From Aedes albopictus (lineage: Eukaryota > Arthropoda > Insecta > Diptera > Culicidae): 64,000 nucleotides of DNA. A program made the position numbers and the translations under genes. The stretch covers positions 478,975,396 through 479,039,395 of the forward strand of contig NC_085137.1 in NCBI RefSeq assembly GCF_035046485.1. Reading direction: 5' to 3'. The notes below the pieces were generated by a model that made no database searches, was not told where the DNA came from, and worked only from the letters and a program-made list of their open reading frames with translations. Shown one piece after another: positions 36,600 to 50,444 of this stretch. Every line of letters starts with the position of its first letter. Positions within the stretch are counted from its first letter, which is position 1.

Positions 36600-38667
36600 A
36601 CCAAATTTCACTGGCGTACAGTAGCACAGATTTCACGTTTCAGTTGAAAATTTAGATTTTGGTGCGTTGATTAATCTGATTGTTTTTCCATGCATTTCTC
36701 AAACTCGCAAAGGCAGCCTTCGCCTTCTTGATCCGTGCACCTATGTCGATCTTGATGCCACCATCGGCAGCCATTTGGCTACCAAGATATTGGAAGCTTT
36801 AAAAATTCTCCACTGCTTGCCCAGCTATCGTAAAGCTGTATACATCCAACGATTTGGTCTTGTTGACGTTGATGGTGAGACCTGCCGCCGAGGAGCGATC
36901 GGAAAGATCATCCAGCTTACTCTGCATATCAGAGCGCCGTTGAGCTAAGAGAGCAACGTCATCAGCCAGTTCGACGTCATTTAAGTGCTCCATGCTAGGC
37001 TCCATGGTAATGGGCTGCCACAGCAACCCACGATTTGGTTCACGATCAAACGCACGCACCTATCAGGATATCGTCGATTACGATGAGGAACAGTAGCGGT
37101 GATAGTATACCTACATCTGATTGTGGAAACGACCGACGGATTGGCAGAATTATCCCTCTTTGGTTGGCTTCTTGGTCCAGATAAGTTATAAGCGGGGTGA
37201 TACTATTTCATCCGACGTTTCGACTCTTGGTTTGGGTCTTCTTCAGGGAGGTTCAGTGTATTCAGTGTCTAGACGCCATGATAGTGTTCGGCGCAGTGGT
37301 AAAACAAATTATTGTAAACTACACCCTCACCATCTACCCACAAATATCCAACACAAGCTCAAATTCACCAAACCCGACAGCCCTACGCCAAGCAACCGGC
37401 GATACAAACGTAGCGGTATCCCTATAACCTCCCTGAAGAAGACCCAAACCAAGGGTCGAAACGTCGGATGAAATAGTATCACCCCGCTTATAACTTATCT
37501 GGAACGAAAAGCCAACCAAAGAGGGATAATTATACCTACATCTTTGCATCACTCCAGCAACGACCCGGATAGGTATCGTTGTACAGTACGCTGCACGAAA
37601 ATGCGCTGTACTGTGCTTCAATGAGGCCAATGATTTACTCAGAAAGACTCTTGCGCCTGAGGGCTTCCCACATGTTTTTGTGGTTGAGGCTGTCGAAAGC
37701 TGTTACGTAATCAATGAACATCAGGTAGAGAGACTCTAGGAATTCAGTAATTTGCTTCAGGATGATACGGAGCGTGACAATATGGTCTACATAGGATCGT
37801 CCGGCACATAATCCTGCTTGCTGCCGTCGGAGAGTTGCGTCAATCTTCTCCTGTATCCGGTTAGGGATCACTTTTCAGAGGACTTTACACAGTAACATGA
37901 CACCCCGCCAATTATCGCATACAGTCAGGTCACCCTTTTTGGGTACCTTTACTAAGACGCCTTGCATCCAGTCGGCCAGAAATGCCGTGGTTTCCCATAT
38001 GTTGCAGAATAATTGATGCAGCAGTTGTGCGGATACTACGGGGTCAGCTTTGAGCATCTCAGCTGATATGCGATCGACCCCTGGGGCTCTGTTCGATTTC
38101 ATGCTACGGATGGCTGTTTCTATCTCCTGCACTGATAGAGCTTCGGTGTTGACACGGGTAATGCGTCGAACCCTTGGCGGATCATGCTGAGGTGTTGATG
38201 GCGTGGCCGACACTAGAAAAAGGTTTCCAAAGTGCTCGAACCAGCGTTTCAACTCGTCAGCCGGGTCGGTCTATAGCTGTCCAGATGTGCTTTTCATAGG
38301 CATCGTAGCATTCATCTGAGCCCCACTAAGGCGACTTCTTTTTTGAGAGCCGTAAAGCACTGAAGGACTACGGCTTTGGCTCCTCGTGTTTTCGCTCGCT
38401 CTTTCACGGCTTTGGCGTTCCTTCGCTCCTCTATCTTCCCCCAGGTGTCATCTGTGATCCACTGCTTTCTCTGGGTGCGTATCTTACCCAGATTATTTTC
38501 GCCGGTGGCGATGAAGGCGTTCTTGATGGCGCTCCATTGATCTTCTTCGCTTACACCTTCTAAAATATCCGCAGAACGGTTCTCTAGCTCCTCGACGGAA
38601 GACATTTTCACCACAGCGTCTTCCAGTCGGCGTGTGTTGAACCGGCGCCAAATTGTTGAACCGGCGC
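36598..38667 (-). pseudogene. Decayed non-LTR retrotransposon reverse transcriptase
   Basis: Read on the minus strand, segments appear in the right order. 38614-38312 is the linker before the polymerase (SVEELENRSADILEGV). 38252-37875 is the start of the polymerase (SNRAPGVDRISAEMLK, VPKKGDLTVCDNWRGV). 37871-37635 contains QQAGLCAGRSYVDHIVTLR and FIDYVTAFDSLNH. After a palindrome insertion, 37059-36799 carries the catalytic LADD (ELADDVALLAQ). 36798-36598 encodes YLGSQMAADGG and ends at LLYASEIW. Frameshifts and stops separate the pieces, and the endonuclease and 3' end are missing. The motifs fit an RTE-like clade (SR2/BovB relatives). It is inactive. Its tail matches the fragment at 31560-31820. 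Confidence 0.85.
37119..37530. mobile_element. Palindromic element inserted in the LINE, 13-bp duplication
   Basis: The arms (about 37148-37250 and 37428-37530) are inverted: aattatccctctttggttgg, gcggggtgatactatttcat, ccgacgtttcgac and gaagaagacccaaacc with complements. The 13-base LINE sequence tatacctacatct lies on both sides (37106-37118 and 37531-37543). About 29 bases (37119-37147) between the left duplication and the left arm have no partner. The frames 37121-37471 and 37334-37630 run through it and are not genes. Confidence 0.75.
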
Positions 38668-39960
38668 ATGTTGAACGCTCACTTATCGTCTAATCGTTTT
38701 GCAGCTCCAAGCTGATTTGGTCAAGATGAGACGCAAAGTTTTGGAACAGATTTACATTAAGGTTGGAAATTTATTCTTCGCTAAAAGATCAAAAACTATG
38801 CGTTATGGCAATCAAACTGTTTATCATCATTATAAAGCATCATGTTTATCCGCTGTTTCATCTTGCCCCACCCGTTTTAACTTGCCTCGGTGTACCTTGT
38901 GTATGACGTAAAAAGAGTATTGAAAAATATGTCAACATACTTTTCTAAAAATTCAAACTTGTCCTTATACTCACGCACCTTTACATATATAAACCATTAA
39001 GAAATGATAGAAAAAATGCAAAATTTCGAATCGATGTTTACTATTAGTCACTTACATATTACAAAACAAACTGTCCATTCCCAGCTTCAACTTCATCCTC
39101 CTCTGAAAGCAACCCATTCATCTGCCAGAGCAACAAGTGTCTTCCGGAGTATCCCTCATATCACATTACACACTTAATCCCACCGGTCTAGGTCTGGATC
39201 CCCCAACGACAAAGAAGAAGTTGATCCTTCTTGACTTAGGTCAGCACTCCACAGGACTAGACAACATCGTAGCACTTCTCTTACTGGCCGCATCTCGCCA
39301 CCATACTTGTCTCCATCCTTCTAAGCTAGCCACCGACCAACCAGCCACCAGACCGACGACGACCAGCTGCTGCTACATCTCCCACCCCCCTTGGTGTGTG
39401 GATGTGTGTCGGTCGACTTCCCGTCCATACAAACTACAACACAAACGATTAACTGGCTTGTCTGACCCAGCACGCTTTTCCCCTTCCACGACACATTTTT
39501 CTTCTTCTTATCCCGGGCACACATTCAAACAGAAGCAACCATCCGCATGAGCACACAAAAGGTACAAGGAAGCATAATGATCGTTCCACCCCCACCAAAG
39601 TTATCCATTTGCAACCGACCGACCACACTTTGTGGCATCCTAATTGCCTTTCACACATTCCTTTGGATTTTCCCGGAAACCCCAATGAGAGGGAGAGAGT
39701 GGGAGCTGCTGGGCTCGAAAAGTCAACACACAATCTGCTGGTACTACAGTCAGTGGAGTTTATGGAGTTCGAGGGGGGATATACTTACCCCGAAAAATTT
39801 GTCTATGCTTTGCTATGGTTTTCCGAAAAACTTGTTCTTCCGAAAAATTTCCTTCTGAACGCAGTGGGAAGGGAATGAATGATTCGTGACGAAAGTCGCT
39901 ATTCTTTTGTAGTTTCAGATGATTTGAGCTTCACTATTTCTTGGAATTCTTATTTTCTAG
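38668..39960. other. Unique DNA, no gene called
   Basis: Several overlapping frames (39137-39550, 39547-39858 on plus, 39449-39733 on minus) are open in the same GC-richer stretch and share no recognised domain. Short tandem copies of ttgaaccggcgc lie at the LINE 5' edge (38637-38671). Confidence 0.3.
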
Positions 39961-39964
39961 GGGA

Positions 39965-40910
39965 ATTTCCTTACTGCTTACTCTTCACTGCTCACTTCTA
40001 ACTGAATACTCATGATAACTCACTTCTAAATTCATACTGCTTACTTCTCGCTATGCACAACTTTGCCTTTCTCATCCTATATTTTTCATTTATCATACCT
40101 TATTGCTTACTTTTCACTTCTGACTCTCCACTGCACACTTCTCACTGATTCACACCTGTCACTCCTCATTATTCACTTTTCGATGTTCACTCTTCATTAC
40201 TGACTTCTCACTCGCTCCTCACCCCTCCTTTTTAACTGCTCATGTCTCATTACTCACTTTTCGTTCCTCACTTTTCACTTCGCACTACATTACTGCTTAT
40301 TCCTTACAGCTCACTTTACACTCTATCCTGATAACTTTTCACCCCTGTCTTCTCACTCCTCACTTCTTACTTTTTGCTGCTCACTTCCTCTATATCACTG
40401 CTTCACACTCCTTGTGGCTTATTCCAGACTGCAAATTTCTTACTCCCCACACTACACTGCTTTCTTCTCACATTTCACTTCTTAGCACTCACTCCTCTTC
40501 TGCGCTGCTCACCCAAGTAAACAGCAAGGCATATTAGGAGCTACGGCAGCGCAAGGTTTGGTTGTATAGAAGTTAATTTGGTAAATGTGTGTTGCTTTAT
40601 CACTGTTAATTGTCACTTTGTTAATTGGTAAATGTGTGTTGCTTTGTCACCTCTCACTGCTCTCTCTTCACTGCTCTAAACTTACTAATCGAAACTCTAT
40701 TCTATTACTCACTTCTCACTCCTCAATTCTAATTCGTCACAACTCACTGCTCATTACAAGCTACTTACCGCTCTGCACTGTTCACTTCTCACTCCTCACT
40801 GCTCCAAACTCTTCACTGGTTTCTGCACAGCTCCCTCCAACTTGCCACTTTTCAATGCTTTGTCCCTTTTATACACTACTCACTTCTGGCTCCTCACTCC
40901 TTATCATTTG
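39965..40910 (+). repeat. Low-complexity TCACT-rich tract
   Basis: Irregular runs such as ctcactcctcactgctcac with a loose period of about 10 fill the block. It is interrupted at 40510-40655, where ggtaaatgtgtgttgcttt is tandemly repeated (about 40577 and 40628). The frame 40585-40941 is a by-product. Confidence 0.6.
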
Positions 40911-41690
40911 CGGAACAGCTTTAATTTTAATGCGTATATAGTTGAATACTGTACAGTAACAAAAAATGAACATGGGTCAGCTAATGCTAAAAATTTGACT
41001 ATGGGAAAAATTATGATAAAAAAATGAAAATGAGGCAAACTGACTTATTATTGTTTTCATAAAGTTTCCAAATAAAGTTTAACCAATAGAAGTTGCTGAC
41101 AGTATACTTAAAAGTAGTTCATTTAGCGATAATAAATCAAAATGGGTAAAAAACAACATGGGACAGCTATGTTACACGGCAGAATAATTAATGGTAATCA
41201 TAAAATTCAAATGAATTTTTTTTAGAAATTTTTTGATCCTCCTTTAAGGATTTTCTAGTTTTATTTATGTTTTATGTTCGGATACACTTTTTTTTTAATT
41301 CTCATGTCAAACATATAGTATTGCATGGATTTGAAGTCAACAGCTCCCAAAAAAAAAAACGGCTTCCATTTCATATTTAAGTCACGGTCTAGTATACGCA
41401 TAGTTGTCTAATGTTGAAAATGTAATATATCATGCTAAAACATATTTAGTAGAAATGTTATGTCTAGAAATGTGATCTTGTCTGCAAAATTTCTACGCAT
41501 ATTAGTCTCACAAAAATTACTTGTCTCTTTTCGCATTTGATATTTTTGCACGTTTTTGTATTGTTTTTTTTTTTCAAATAACACAATTTGTAAGCTTCTC
41601 ATTTATAATCATACACTTACACTTTTGTGTGTAAATATCGAATGTCTTGAGGCAAACCAGACAACATAAGAGTGTCTTCACACTTTAACA
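40911..41690. other. AT-rich spacer, nothing recognised
   Basis: Poly-A and poly-T runs occur, with no repeat unit or gene. Confidence 0.3.
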
Positions 41691-41699
41691 CAGTTCTCA

Positions 41700-42330
41700 A
41701 TAATCGGACAAGTAGGAACCCGGTGAGTAAGTGAGTCGGTGAATGAGTAAGTAGGTTAGTGATCGACAATTCACTGTGTGTGAGTCTAAGTTGCCCCAAG
41801 ATTCACTCAGTTCATTTAGTAATACTTACTTATTGGGTTTCTCATTATTGTTTAGACTACTGTGATAATTTGAGAATCCACTGAATCATCATTTCCCGGC
41901 GAAATTTCACACTAATCAAACTTGTTTTGTTTACCTGTTGTGCATCCGACGCCTAGGCTAGTTCATCTCGGGACCCATGCTTTGCTTCCCTTCCGAAGGA
42001 AGAACTCGCATTTTGCGAGTTTGTCGGGTGTGGGGTTTGATCCCAGATCCTCAGCGTGATAGTCAAGAGTTCTAACCATCACACCAGGCCCACTCCACAA
42101 GTGAATTAGTTGGTTAATGAGTGAATCAACGAGTTATTGAATGAGTGAAATGAGTGTGCTCGTAAATTAGTGAGTAAGTTAGTAAATGAGATAGTGAGTT
42201 TGAGAGTTAGTTAGTTCTTCACTAATTAGTGAATTGGTAAATGATTTAGTGAGTGAGTGATTGAGATCGTTCATTTATGAGTAAGTGAGCCAGTTAGTGA
42301 GTGCCTATATAAAGCTGCAGCTCATTCATC
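41700..42330 (+). repeat. Decayed GTGAGT/GTTAGT tetranucleotide-like tract
   Basis: Loose units such as gagtaagtgagtcggtgaatgag fill 41715-41770 and 42100-42305 on either side of a SINE. They look like the decayed parent of the perfect TTAG array that follows, and a similar tract lies on its far side (45478-45640). Confidence 0.5.
41951..42098 (-). mobile_element. tRNA-derived SINE, minus strand, 3' truncated
   Basis: This is the reverse of 19778-19951: gctagttcatctcgggaccc, cttcccttccgaaggaagaa, ggtttgatcccagatcc (B box) and gttctaaccatcacacca (A box). The A-rich tail is missing and no duplication was found. Confidence 0.75.
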
Positions 42331-42384
42331 CACGTAACCAATGTTCATCGTTACCGACAACAATTTGTACTATCTTCGTCTCAG

Positions 42385-42480
42385 GTCCGGACACACGAGG
42401 GCTTCAACATAACATGGCAGGAGGTGCCAACTTTCAAAAAGTATGTGATTCATGAGGAACTCATAAATGGAGAACATGTT
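42385..42480 (+). CDS. Candidate internal coding exon of an unknown host gene
   Basis: A pyrimidine-rich acceptor (ctatcttcgtctcag) ends at 42384 and a consensus donor (gtaagtctg) begins at 42481. The 96 bases between are open in phase 0 for 32 residues starting VRTHEGFNITWQEV. The GFNITW-type core is reminiscent of the last strands of a CUB domain, or less likely a fibronectin-III strand, in an extracellular protein. This is inference from pattern only. The other two frames contain stops. It is flanked by simple-sequence DNA on both sides, so the gene would have very long repeat-filled introns. No partner exon was found in the window. Confidence 0.45.
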
Positions 42481-42582
42481 GTAAGTCTGTTCGATACTGG
42501 AACTAATACGGACACTACACGGATTGGGAGACATCCACACAACTCTAAGTAACGACTCAGTGATACAGGTAGTGAATGATTC

Positions 42583-44660
<2,078 letters not shown>

Positions 44661-45477
44661 AGGAAAATAATAAAATGTGTGAAGTAAGTGAAAGCACAGA
44701 CAAACAGACGTAACATTTCGAACATTTTTCGATTCATATCATAGTCGCGGCAACATGTTCGCCCAATGCTAAAAGCAAGCTTGCTATTTGATGAAAACAT
44801 TCGCGAAATGATGTGATTTGCTTTCGACAACGAATACGTTTTCACCCATCCTCGCTTTATTCAATCAACCTCCCATACGAGTAGCACACGAACGGACTCA
44901 ACACTGATCAGCATAGTTGACTCTTCCTTTTCGCCGTTGAGCCGTTGCGTTCTAGCCAAGCATCTCTTTTCATCGCTTTCGATGCTTTTCGACAGCTTAT
45001 CGCGAAGCATCGTTGGCTGGAAGCTTTATTAGTTTGGTATCGGTACATGCGAATGTTGCTTCTGTGTGCGTGTCGAGCGTTCGTGCCGTAGCTTCGCAAA
45101 CCAACCTATTCGGTATGGTTCGGCTGTTCGGGCGAGCGTGTGGCGGTACAGTCAGATGTGTGCAAAATCGTTTGTGATTTACATCATGTTCGTTTTGCCA
45201 CCTCTTTGCTGCTGGTCATCGCTGATCAGTGCACAGTTCAATCGCACGCGAGTTGTGATGAGCACTAGTGAGGTGATCATTTGCATCATTGGCTAAAAGG
45301 ACTGAGTTTGGCCGACCATCAACTAGGTGGCGGCAGTGGGCAAACGTCAAACTCTAACAAAAACGATGCGAGCGCCACGAATGGCCAGTTAGCCAACTAT
45401 CAAATTTTTAAATTGACCGTTAAATCGATGTACGATGGGAATCATCAGAGTGTTACGTCTGTTTGTCTGTGGTGAAA
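44661..45477. other. Unique, GC-richer block, possible promoter or exon region
   Basis: The frames 45066-45296 and 45281-45475 on plus and 44908-45099 on minus overlap. One plus frame encodes a hydrophobic stretch (YIMFVLPPLCCWSSLISA) that could be a signal sequence, but it has no continuation. cagtcagatgtg near 45150 resembles an arthropod initiator. No gene is called. Confidence 0.3.
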
Positions 45478-45640
45478 GTGTGGCTAAATGAGTGGGTAAA
45501 TGAGCAATGTAGTGAGTAAATTATTTAATGAGTGCGTGAGTTGGTCAGTTCGTGAGTGAGTCTGTTAGTGAGTGAGTGAATGGTCAGTTGATGAATGAGT
45601 GAGCCTGCTAGTGAAAAAATGAGTGCGTTAAGGTGCACAC
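45478..45640 (+). repeat. Decayed GTGAGT tract, right flank of the TTAG region
   Basis: Units such as gagtgagtctgttagtgagtg recur loosely, like 41700-42330. It is separated from the TTAG array by about 0.8 kb of unique DNA. Confidence 0.5.
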
Positions 45641-47085
45641 AACACTTACCCCGCTGTTTGAGCAACATTTTGGGTAACTATGTTGTTGTATAATTTATTT
45701 CTTGCAACTTCAACAACACAGTTAACCAAACTTTAGCTTAAACATCAAATTAGGCTAGAAATCATAATACCCACGCTTTATGCACCATTTCATAGCAGAA
45801 ACGGAGAATTGATCATCTCACCATACAAAAATCCAGCTCACTACTTTCAATCTACTGCATCGATTGCGTCCTATTGATTTGTTGATTCTGCAGCAGTGAA
45901 ATGTAGCTTCGAAGTGCTACAGAGCTTTTGTGGGGTGTAAATTGACGGTTAGTTCAACAAGTGAATCTGGCGACGTAGAAATGGAACGGTGATGAAGAAC
46001 AATTTGGCTAGCTGCGACTTTGGTGTGGTTGTCTTCGTCGTTCATTAAACGAGATAAATTGTCAATCCGAAGTTGAGCAAAATTAAAATGTGAATTACTC
46101 GATTTCCAGATTTCCAGATACTATGGTTATCGACAGTTTACATCTTTTGCTTCCTTATAATGAAGGATTTGTTAAGGTTAGTCGGAATATCTGTAATGAT
46201 TAGTAATTTTCTGTCTGATGTGACGGGAATTAGCGCATATGATGGAGTGAATTGTTTCCCTATATCTAATTGAACATTAGTCTCCTCATAGTGTTGAATT
46301 TTTGTCCACAGTGTATGTCTCATTCTTCGACTGTAGGTGGCACGTGAAGCACAAGGAAGTGACGGCGAGGGTGGTAATGAAAGAAAAACTTTTCCTTTCA
46401 CACATTGCCAACTGGTTGGTTGGCTGGTTGGTGGTCGGTTGTTGAGATTGGTATCGTGCTGTTTCCCCAAGACCGAAGTCGTTGAAATCATTGTCGTCGT
46501 CGATGGTCATCCCGACGACGACGACCCGTCCTGAACATGGAGGAAGCAGTGCTACATATCTGCTTGAGGGCGAAAACCACAGAAACCGAAACCAGTAACA
46601 AAATGCTCTGACCGAGACTGAGAAAATCAGAGTGCCATCGCTGTGAGCTCCAAGTCGGTCGTCGGTCGGTGGGAAAAAGGGATAATCCTTTTATTATTTT
46701 TTAAGGGTTACTCTGTGTAAATATATTCATGCAACCAAAGGTTGGCACGCGGGGTGTGAGTGTGTGAAAAAGGATCCATTTGTCCTTTCGGTCCCGGTTG
46801 ACCGTGTGTCGGTTGGTGTTGTGTCATCACATGGTTGGTCGGTTAGTTGTGGGGATGGACTTGAGCAATGGAGGTGGCAATTTGCTTTTTGTGTTCGTAA
46901 AGTGATAAAACAATTATCAGCGGGTGTGAAAAAGGATTACTTGTGTTTCTATTAATGGCTTTTTGGGAGTGTTGAGATTTATGTTGATTGCAATGGGGAT
47001 ACGTGTGACGATTTTGAGTAAAATCTAGTTGAACTAGTTCAAGGAAATGCAACCACGTTTTCGAATTTCTTGGGACAACAAGTAG
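45641..47085. other. Unique sequence, no gene called
   Basis: The overlapping frames 46138-46510 (-) and 46337-46534 (+) have no domain. gacgacgacgac near 46514 and ggttggttggctggttggt near 46411 are short simple repeats. Confidence 0.3.
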
Positions 47086-47087
47086 TT

Positions 47088-47165
47088 TTCCTTATTCTTC
47101 CTCTTCTGCATGTCTCTATGCTCCCACTGGAACTTAGCCTACTAAGTGTAGAATTAGCATTTAAG
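47088..47165 (-). mobile_element. SINE-tail fragment
   Basis: ttattcttcctcttctgcat followed by tctatgctcccactggaact is the reverse of the 3' end of the SINE family at 52495-53604. The remainder is missing, with a palindrome following close by. Confidence 0.45.
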
Positions 47166-47184
47166 GCGAAACTGGAAGCATTTC

Positions 47185-47497
47185 CTCACTTTTTGGTTTT
47201 TGATTTTTTATCAAATAACGAAGCAATATTTTCAAAATCGGTTTTCGTGCACATGTAGAGTATGGATCAAGGTATCTTCTGATTTTTTTTTTTTGAAGTG
47301 GAAAATATTTTTCGTTTTTGCAGAAACCATTTTTGAACAAAATTTCACAAAAAAATGGTTTCTGCAAAAATGGAAAACATTTTCCACCCCAAAAAAATTC
47401 ATAAGATACCTTGAGCCATACTCTACATGTGCACGAAAACCGATTTTGAAAATATTGTTTCGTTATTTAATAAAAAATCAAAAACCGAAAAAATGAG
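47185..47497. mobile_element. 313-bp near-perfect palindrome
   Basis: The arms meet near 47340. Shared pieces are ggtttttgattttttatcaa, aatattttcaaaatcggttt, cgtgcacatgtagagtatgg and aaaaatggtttctgcaaaaa with complements. The frames 47161-47367 (-) and 47200-47496 (+) encode the same peptide from opposite strands, which confirms the symmetry. No duplication was found. Confidence 0.8.
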
Positions 47498-48633
47498 AAA
47501 AAAATACCGAAAAAAATACCGATCCTTATAATCCTAAGAAATGTGTTTAATTAAAGTGCAGGTTAGAATCAGTTTGAAATTCATATTTTGTTGTGATCGT
47601 GATTATAAAATTTTAGTTGTTACTGTAGAAATAAGCATAAGGTTAAAATCCACAAAACTATGTTTTGTAGTAAGGTATTTGATTATAGCACTAGTGCATT
47701 CTGAAAACTGCTTTGATCAAGTCGTACTGTTATAAGCAACTAGGTCATAAACATAATGATGCAAATGTTTAAAAATTGTATAAGTATGATTCTATTTTTC
47801 ATTAATGACACGATAAATAATATATAATTTCAAATAATAAAAGCACAAACTAGCAATACGTCAACCTGTCTACAATGATGTTTGTGTAGATATATACCGC
47901 AGTCACCGTAACGAGGCTCCCAGTATTGATGTCTAAGTTTCACTTTTTGTTGTAGCTCATTCATCTCCATTGGTCACAGATGATTAAGTTTTTTGTTTAA
48001 CCATTTCCTCACCCTCCACCCAACTTCACAAGCTACTTCACCCAATCCCCTGCGCATTATATCTATAAGTAAATGACTTCTCAAATGGCATCCGGCCGTA
48101 AATGTGTATCAAATTTTACCCAGGAAGATAATTCATCTCGGCAAAACGGATTTAAATGTGAACGCCACGCTGCTCGTTGGCGGTGCTCTCGTTGATGGAG
48201 AAAACAAGTCGATAAATACAAACACCAAAAAAGCAACAGACAAAACACTACATTGCCGGTGACTTTTCGCTTTTTGTTTCTTGCGGGTTCCATGCGAGGT
48301 GATTATTATAATTATGTTTTATAATATTGTTATTTACGCTTTTTGCTCTCATTCGCGGTAAGGTAACGGGGCTCTTAAGATTACTTTCGCTGTTTTTATA
48401 TTAACCAAAATGAGTCTCTGAAAAGCCATGCAAAGCGATTGTAATGCGATAACTTACAGGCAGTCCAAATCTAAATATATTTTGCACTTGCGGTATTAAT
48501 AAAAAGGGAGATCACAAAAAGTGCAATATCAATTTGTTTCTGAACAGTCAGTCAGGTGTGGAAGTATATGGGAGCAATTTGCATAAAATAATCCACTGCA
48601 CTAGTTATTACCTAATCCACTGAAATAAGATAA
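47498..48633. other. AT-rich unique sequence, nothing recognised
   Basis: There is no repeat unit or gene. The small minus-strand frame 48081-48293 has a hydrophobic stretch but no recognised family. Confidence 0.3.
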
Positions 48634-48635
48634 TA

Positions 48636-48844
48636 CAGTCAAGTCTCCTATTATACGCTGCCACTCATTTAATGCCCACCGCAATTTCTCAGCTGTCTTG
48701 CATCCAATCCAGTTGATTTTTTAGTGCAGTTAGTTCTTACTATAGACTTATCACATACAAAAAATGAACTAAATTGTTTAGAAGACAGCTTGGAAATGTG
48801 GTGGGCGTAAAGTGGGTGGTAGCGTCTAATGGGAGACCCGACTG
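48636..48844. mobile_element. 209-bp palindromic MITE with TA duplication
   Basis: It begins cagtcaagtctcctattata and ends taatgggagacccgactg. The arms also share acgctgccactc and gcccacc with complements. TA lies at 48634-48635 and 48845-48846. The class is Tc1/mariner-like by duplication and CAGT start. Confidence 0.8.
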
Positions 48845-48868
48845 TATTTGGATCAGGATCTGACTAGA

Positions 48869-50012
48869 TTTTTTTTACTTATTCGTTTATTTGGAAGGCT
48901 CGGGCGCCACATGGGTATAAATGAGCCGGAATCTTTCGTTTTTATTGATTTTACATTTTACAATTTATTACTGCCTTAATACTATGTTAGTTTGGGAAGC
49001 CGAAGTACTCGCGGCAGTTTAGAGGTTAAGGATTGAGAAAAAAAAATGGGAAGGAGGGATTTACGGGTTTAAAACTAAAATATTTGCTAACTTATACTAC
49101 AATCAAATTGTCCATATCTGTAACGGAACAAAAAAGAAAGGACTTTATCGGAAGACAACGACGAGAAAAGGACAAACGGAAGGGGAGCAACGACAGACAG
49201 GAGCGAACAACAACCAAAAGGCGGACAACGAAAACAAGGAACGTACCACATCAAACTCTGACATCAACACGTTTCAAAAACTGGTAAATCAGGTTCATGT
49301 ATTCCAAATCAACACTTCTGCAACGGATTTCTGTTGTTTTCCTCGAACCCGGAGAATTTCATGCAGCTCAGATCTGACCTCATGATACTCATTGTATCCC
49401 CACACGACATGTTCGATATCCTGGTAAGCCACGACAGACACAGAAATTGCTTTCTAAGAGCCCAAATCGGAAGGTATGTGCGTTCAACAAATAGTGGTTG
49501 GACATCAGCCGACACATCACACGAATAAAATCGCGGCCTAAATCCAACCCTTTTCTTCGACACCTGTGGAATGATGGAGTGCAACCATCTACCCATCTCT
49601 CCATCTCTCCATTTGTGTTGCCAGCTGATCGAGGTCTCCTGACGGGCCAATGCAAAACATTCGTCGAAGGTGATTTGACGCTCGTAAATATCGCCTTCGC
49701 TAGCGCCCACTTTAGCCAAAGAGTCCGCTTTCTCATTGCCCGGAATCGAGCAATGTAACGGGACCCAAGCTATGGTGATGGTGTATGAGCGTTTGGACAA
49801 AGCACTCAAGACTTGGCGTATTCCATTCAGGAAGTACGCTGAGTGCTTCATCAGTTTCATTGACCGAACAGCCTCCAAAGAGCTTGGATTGTCGGTAAAA
49901 ATGAAGTAGTTCTCAGGCGGAAAAGTGCTAACGTACTCTAAGGTGTAGTATATAGCCGCTAGCTCAGATACGTATACAGAATAGGGCTTTTGAAGCATGA
50001 AGGTGGTGCTAT
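48869..50012 (-). pseudogene. 5'-truncated non-LTR retrotransposon with RNase H domain
   Basis: The minus-strand frame 49998-49309 (229 residues) is an RNase H domain. SELAAIYYTLEYV holds the glutamate, YFIFTDNPSSLEAV the aspartate, and WVPLHCSIPGNEKADSLAK the histidine and last aspartate. A cysteine/histidine-poor C-terminal part follows. The polymerase and endonuclease are lost by 5' truncation. The minus-strand 3' end is a run of eight A next to 48869. The 12-base sequence gatctgactaga flanks the insert at 48857-48868 and 50013-50024. The presence of RNase H places it with I-, LOA- or R1-like clades. The frame is intact, but the copy is dead because it lacks the polymerase. Confidence 0.88.
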
Positions 50013-50073
50013 GATCTGACTAGAGATACATTTCATTCATCTAGCGTTCCATTACAATTACAATAAAACTTGC

Positions 50074-50375
50074 TGCATGCTTGGGCGCGTCCCACTTTAG
50101 CCAGGTTATTCTGGATCTGGTCCGCCTACCCTGCACGCTGCCCTGCAGGTATTCTCGTAGCGGTAAGTCTACGCTAACCGAGGCATACCCCTCCACTGGT
50201 CTTAAGTCCTTAAGTCCTTCTCAGCAGCGGAAAGCCAACGTATGCGCGGCCTTCCACGAAGTCGATAGTCCCTTTCAGGTTTTCTACTGTGATTTCAGCT
50301 TGTTGTTTCTCCAGCATGCGAGCTACGTGACCAGCCCACTGCAGCATGTCGTGTCTTATTCGCTTCACTATATTT
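50074..50375 (-). pseudogene. LINE C-terminal fragment
   Basis: The minus strand encodes KRIRHDMLQWAGHVARMLE, the RLxWxGHVxRM motif found near the C-terminus of many LINE polyproteins, then EGRAYVGFPLLRR. Only this part is present, and it starts about 50 bases beyond the previous LINE's duplication. It belongs to a different family from 48869-50012. Confidence 0.55.
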
Positions 50376-50444
50376 ATCTATTTACGTGGTACAATTCGTA
50401 GTTCATTTGAACACCTTTTCTATGAGCCCGCAAAATGCCCACGA

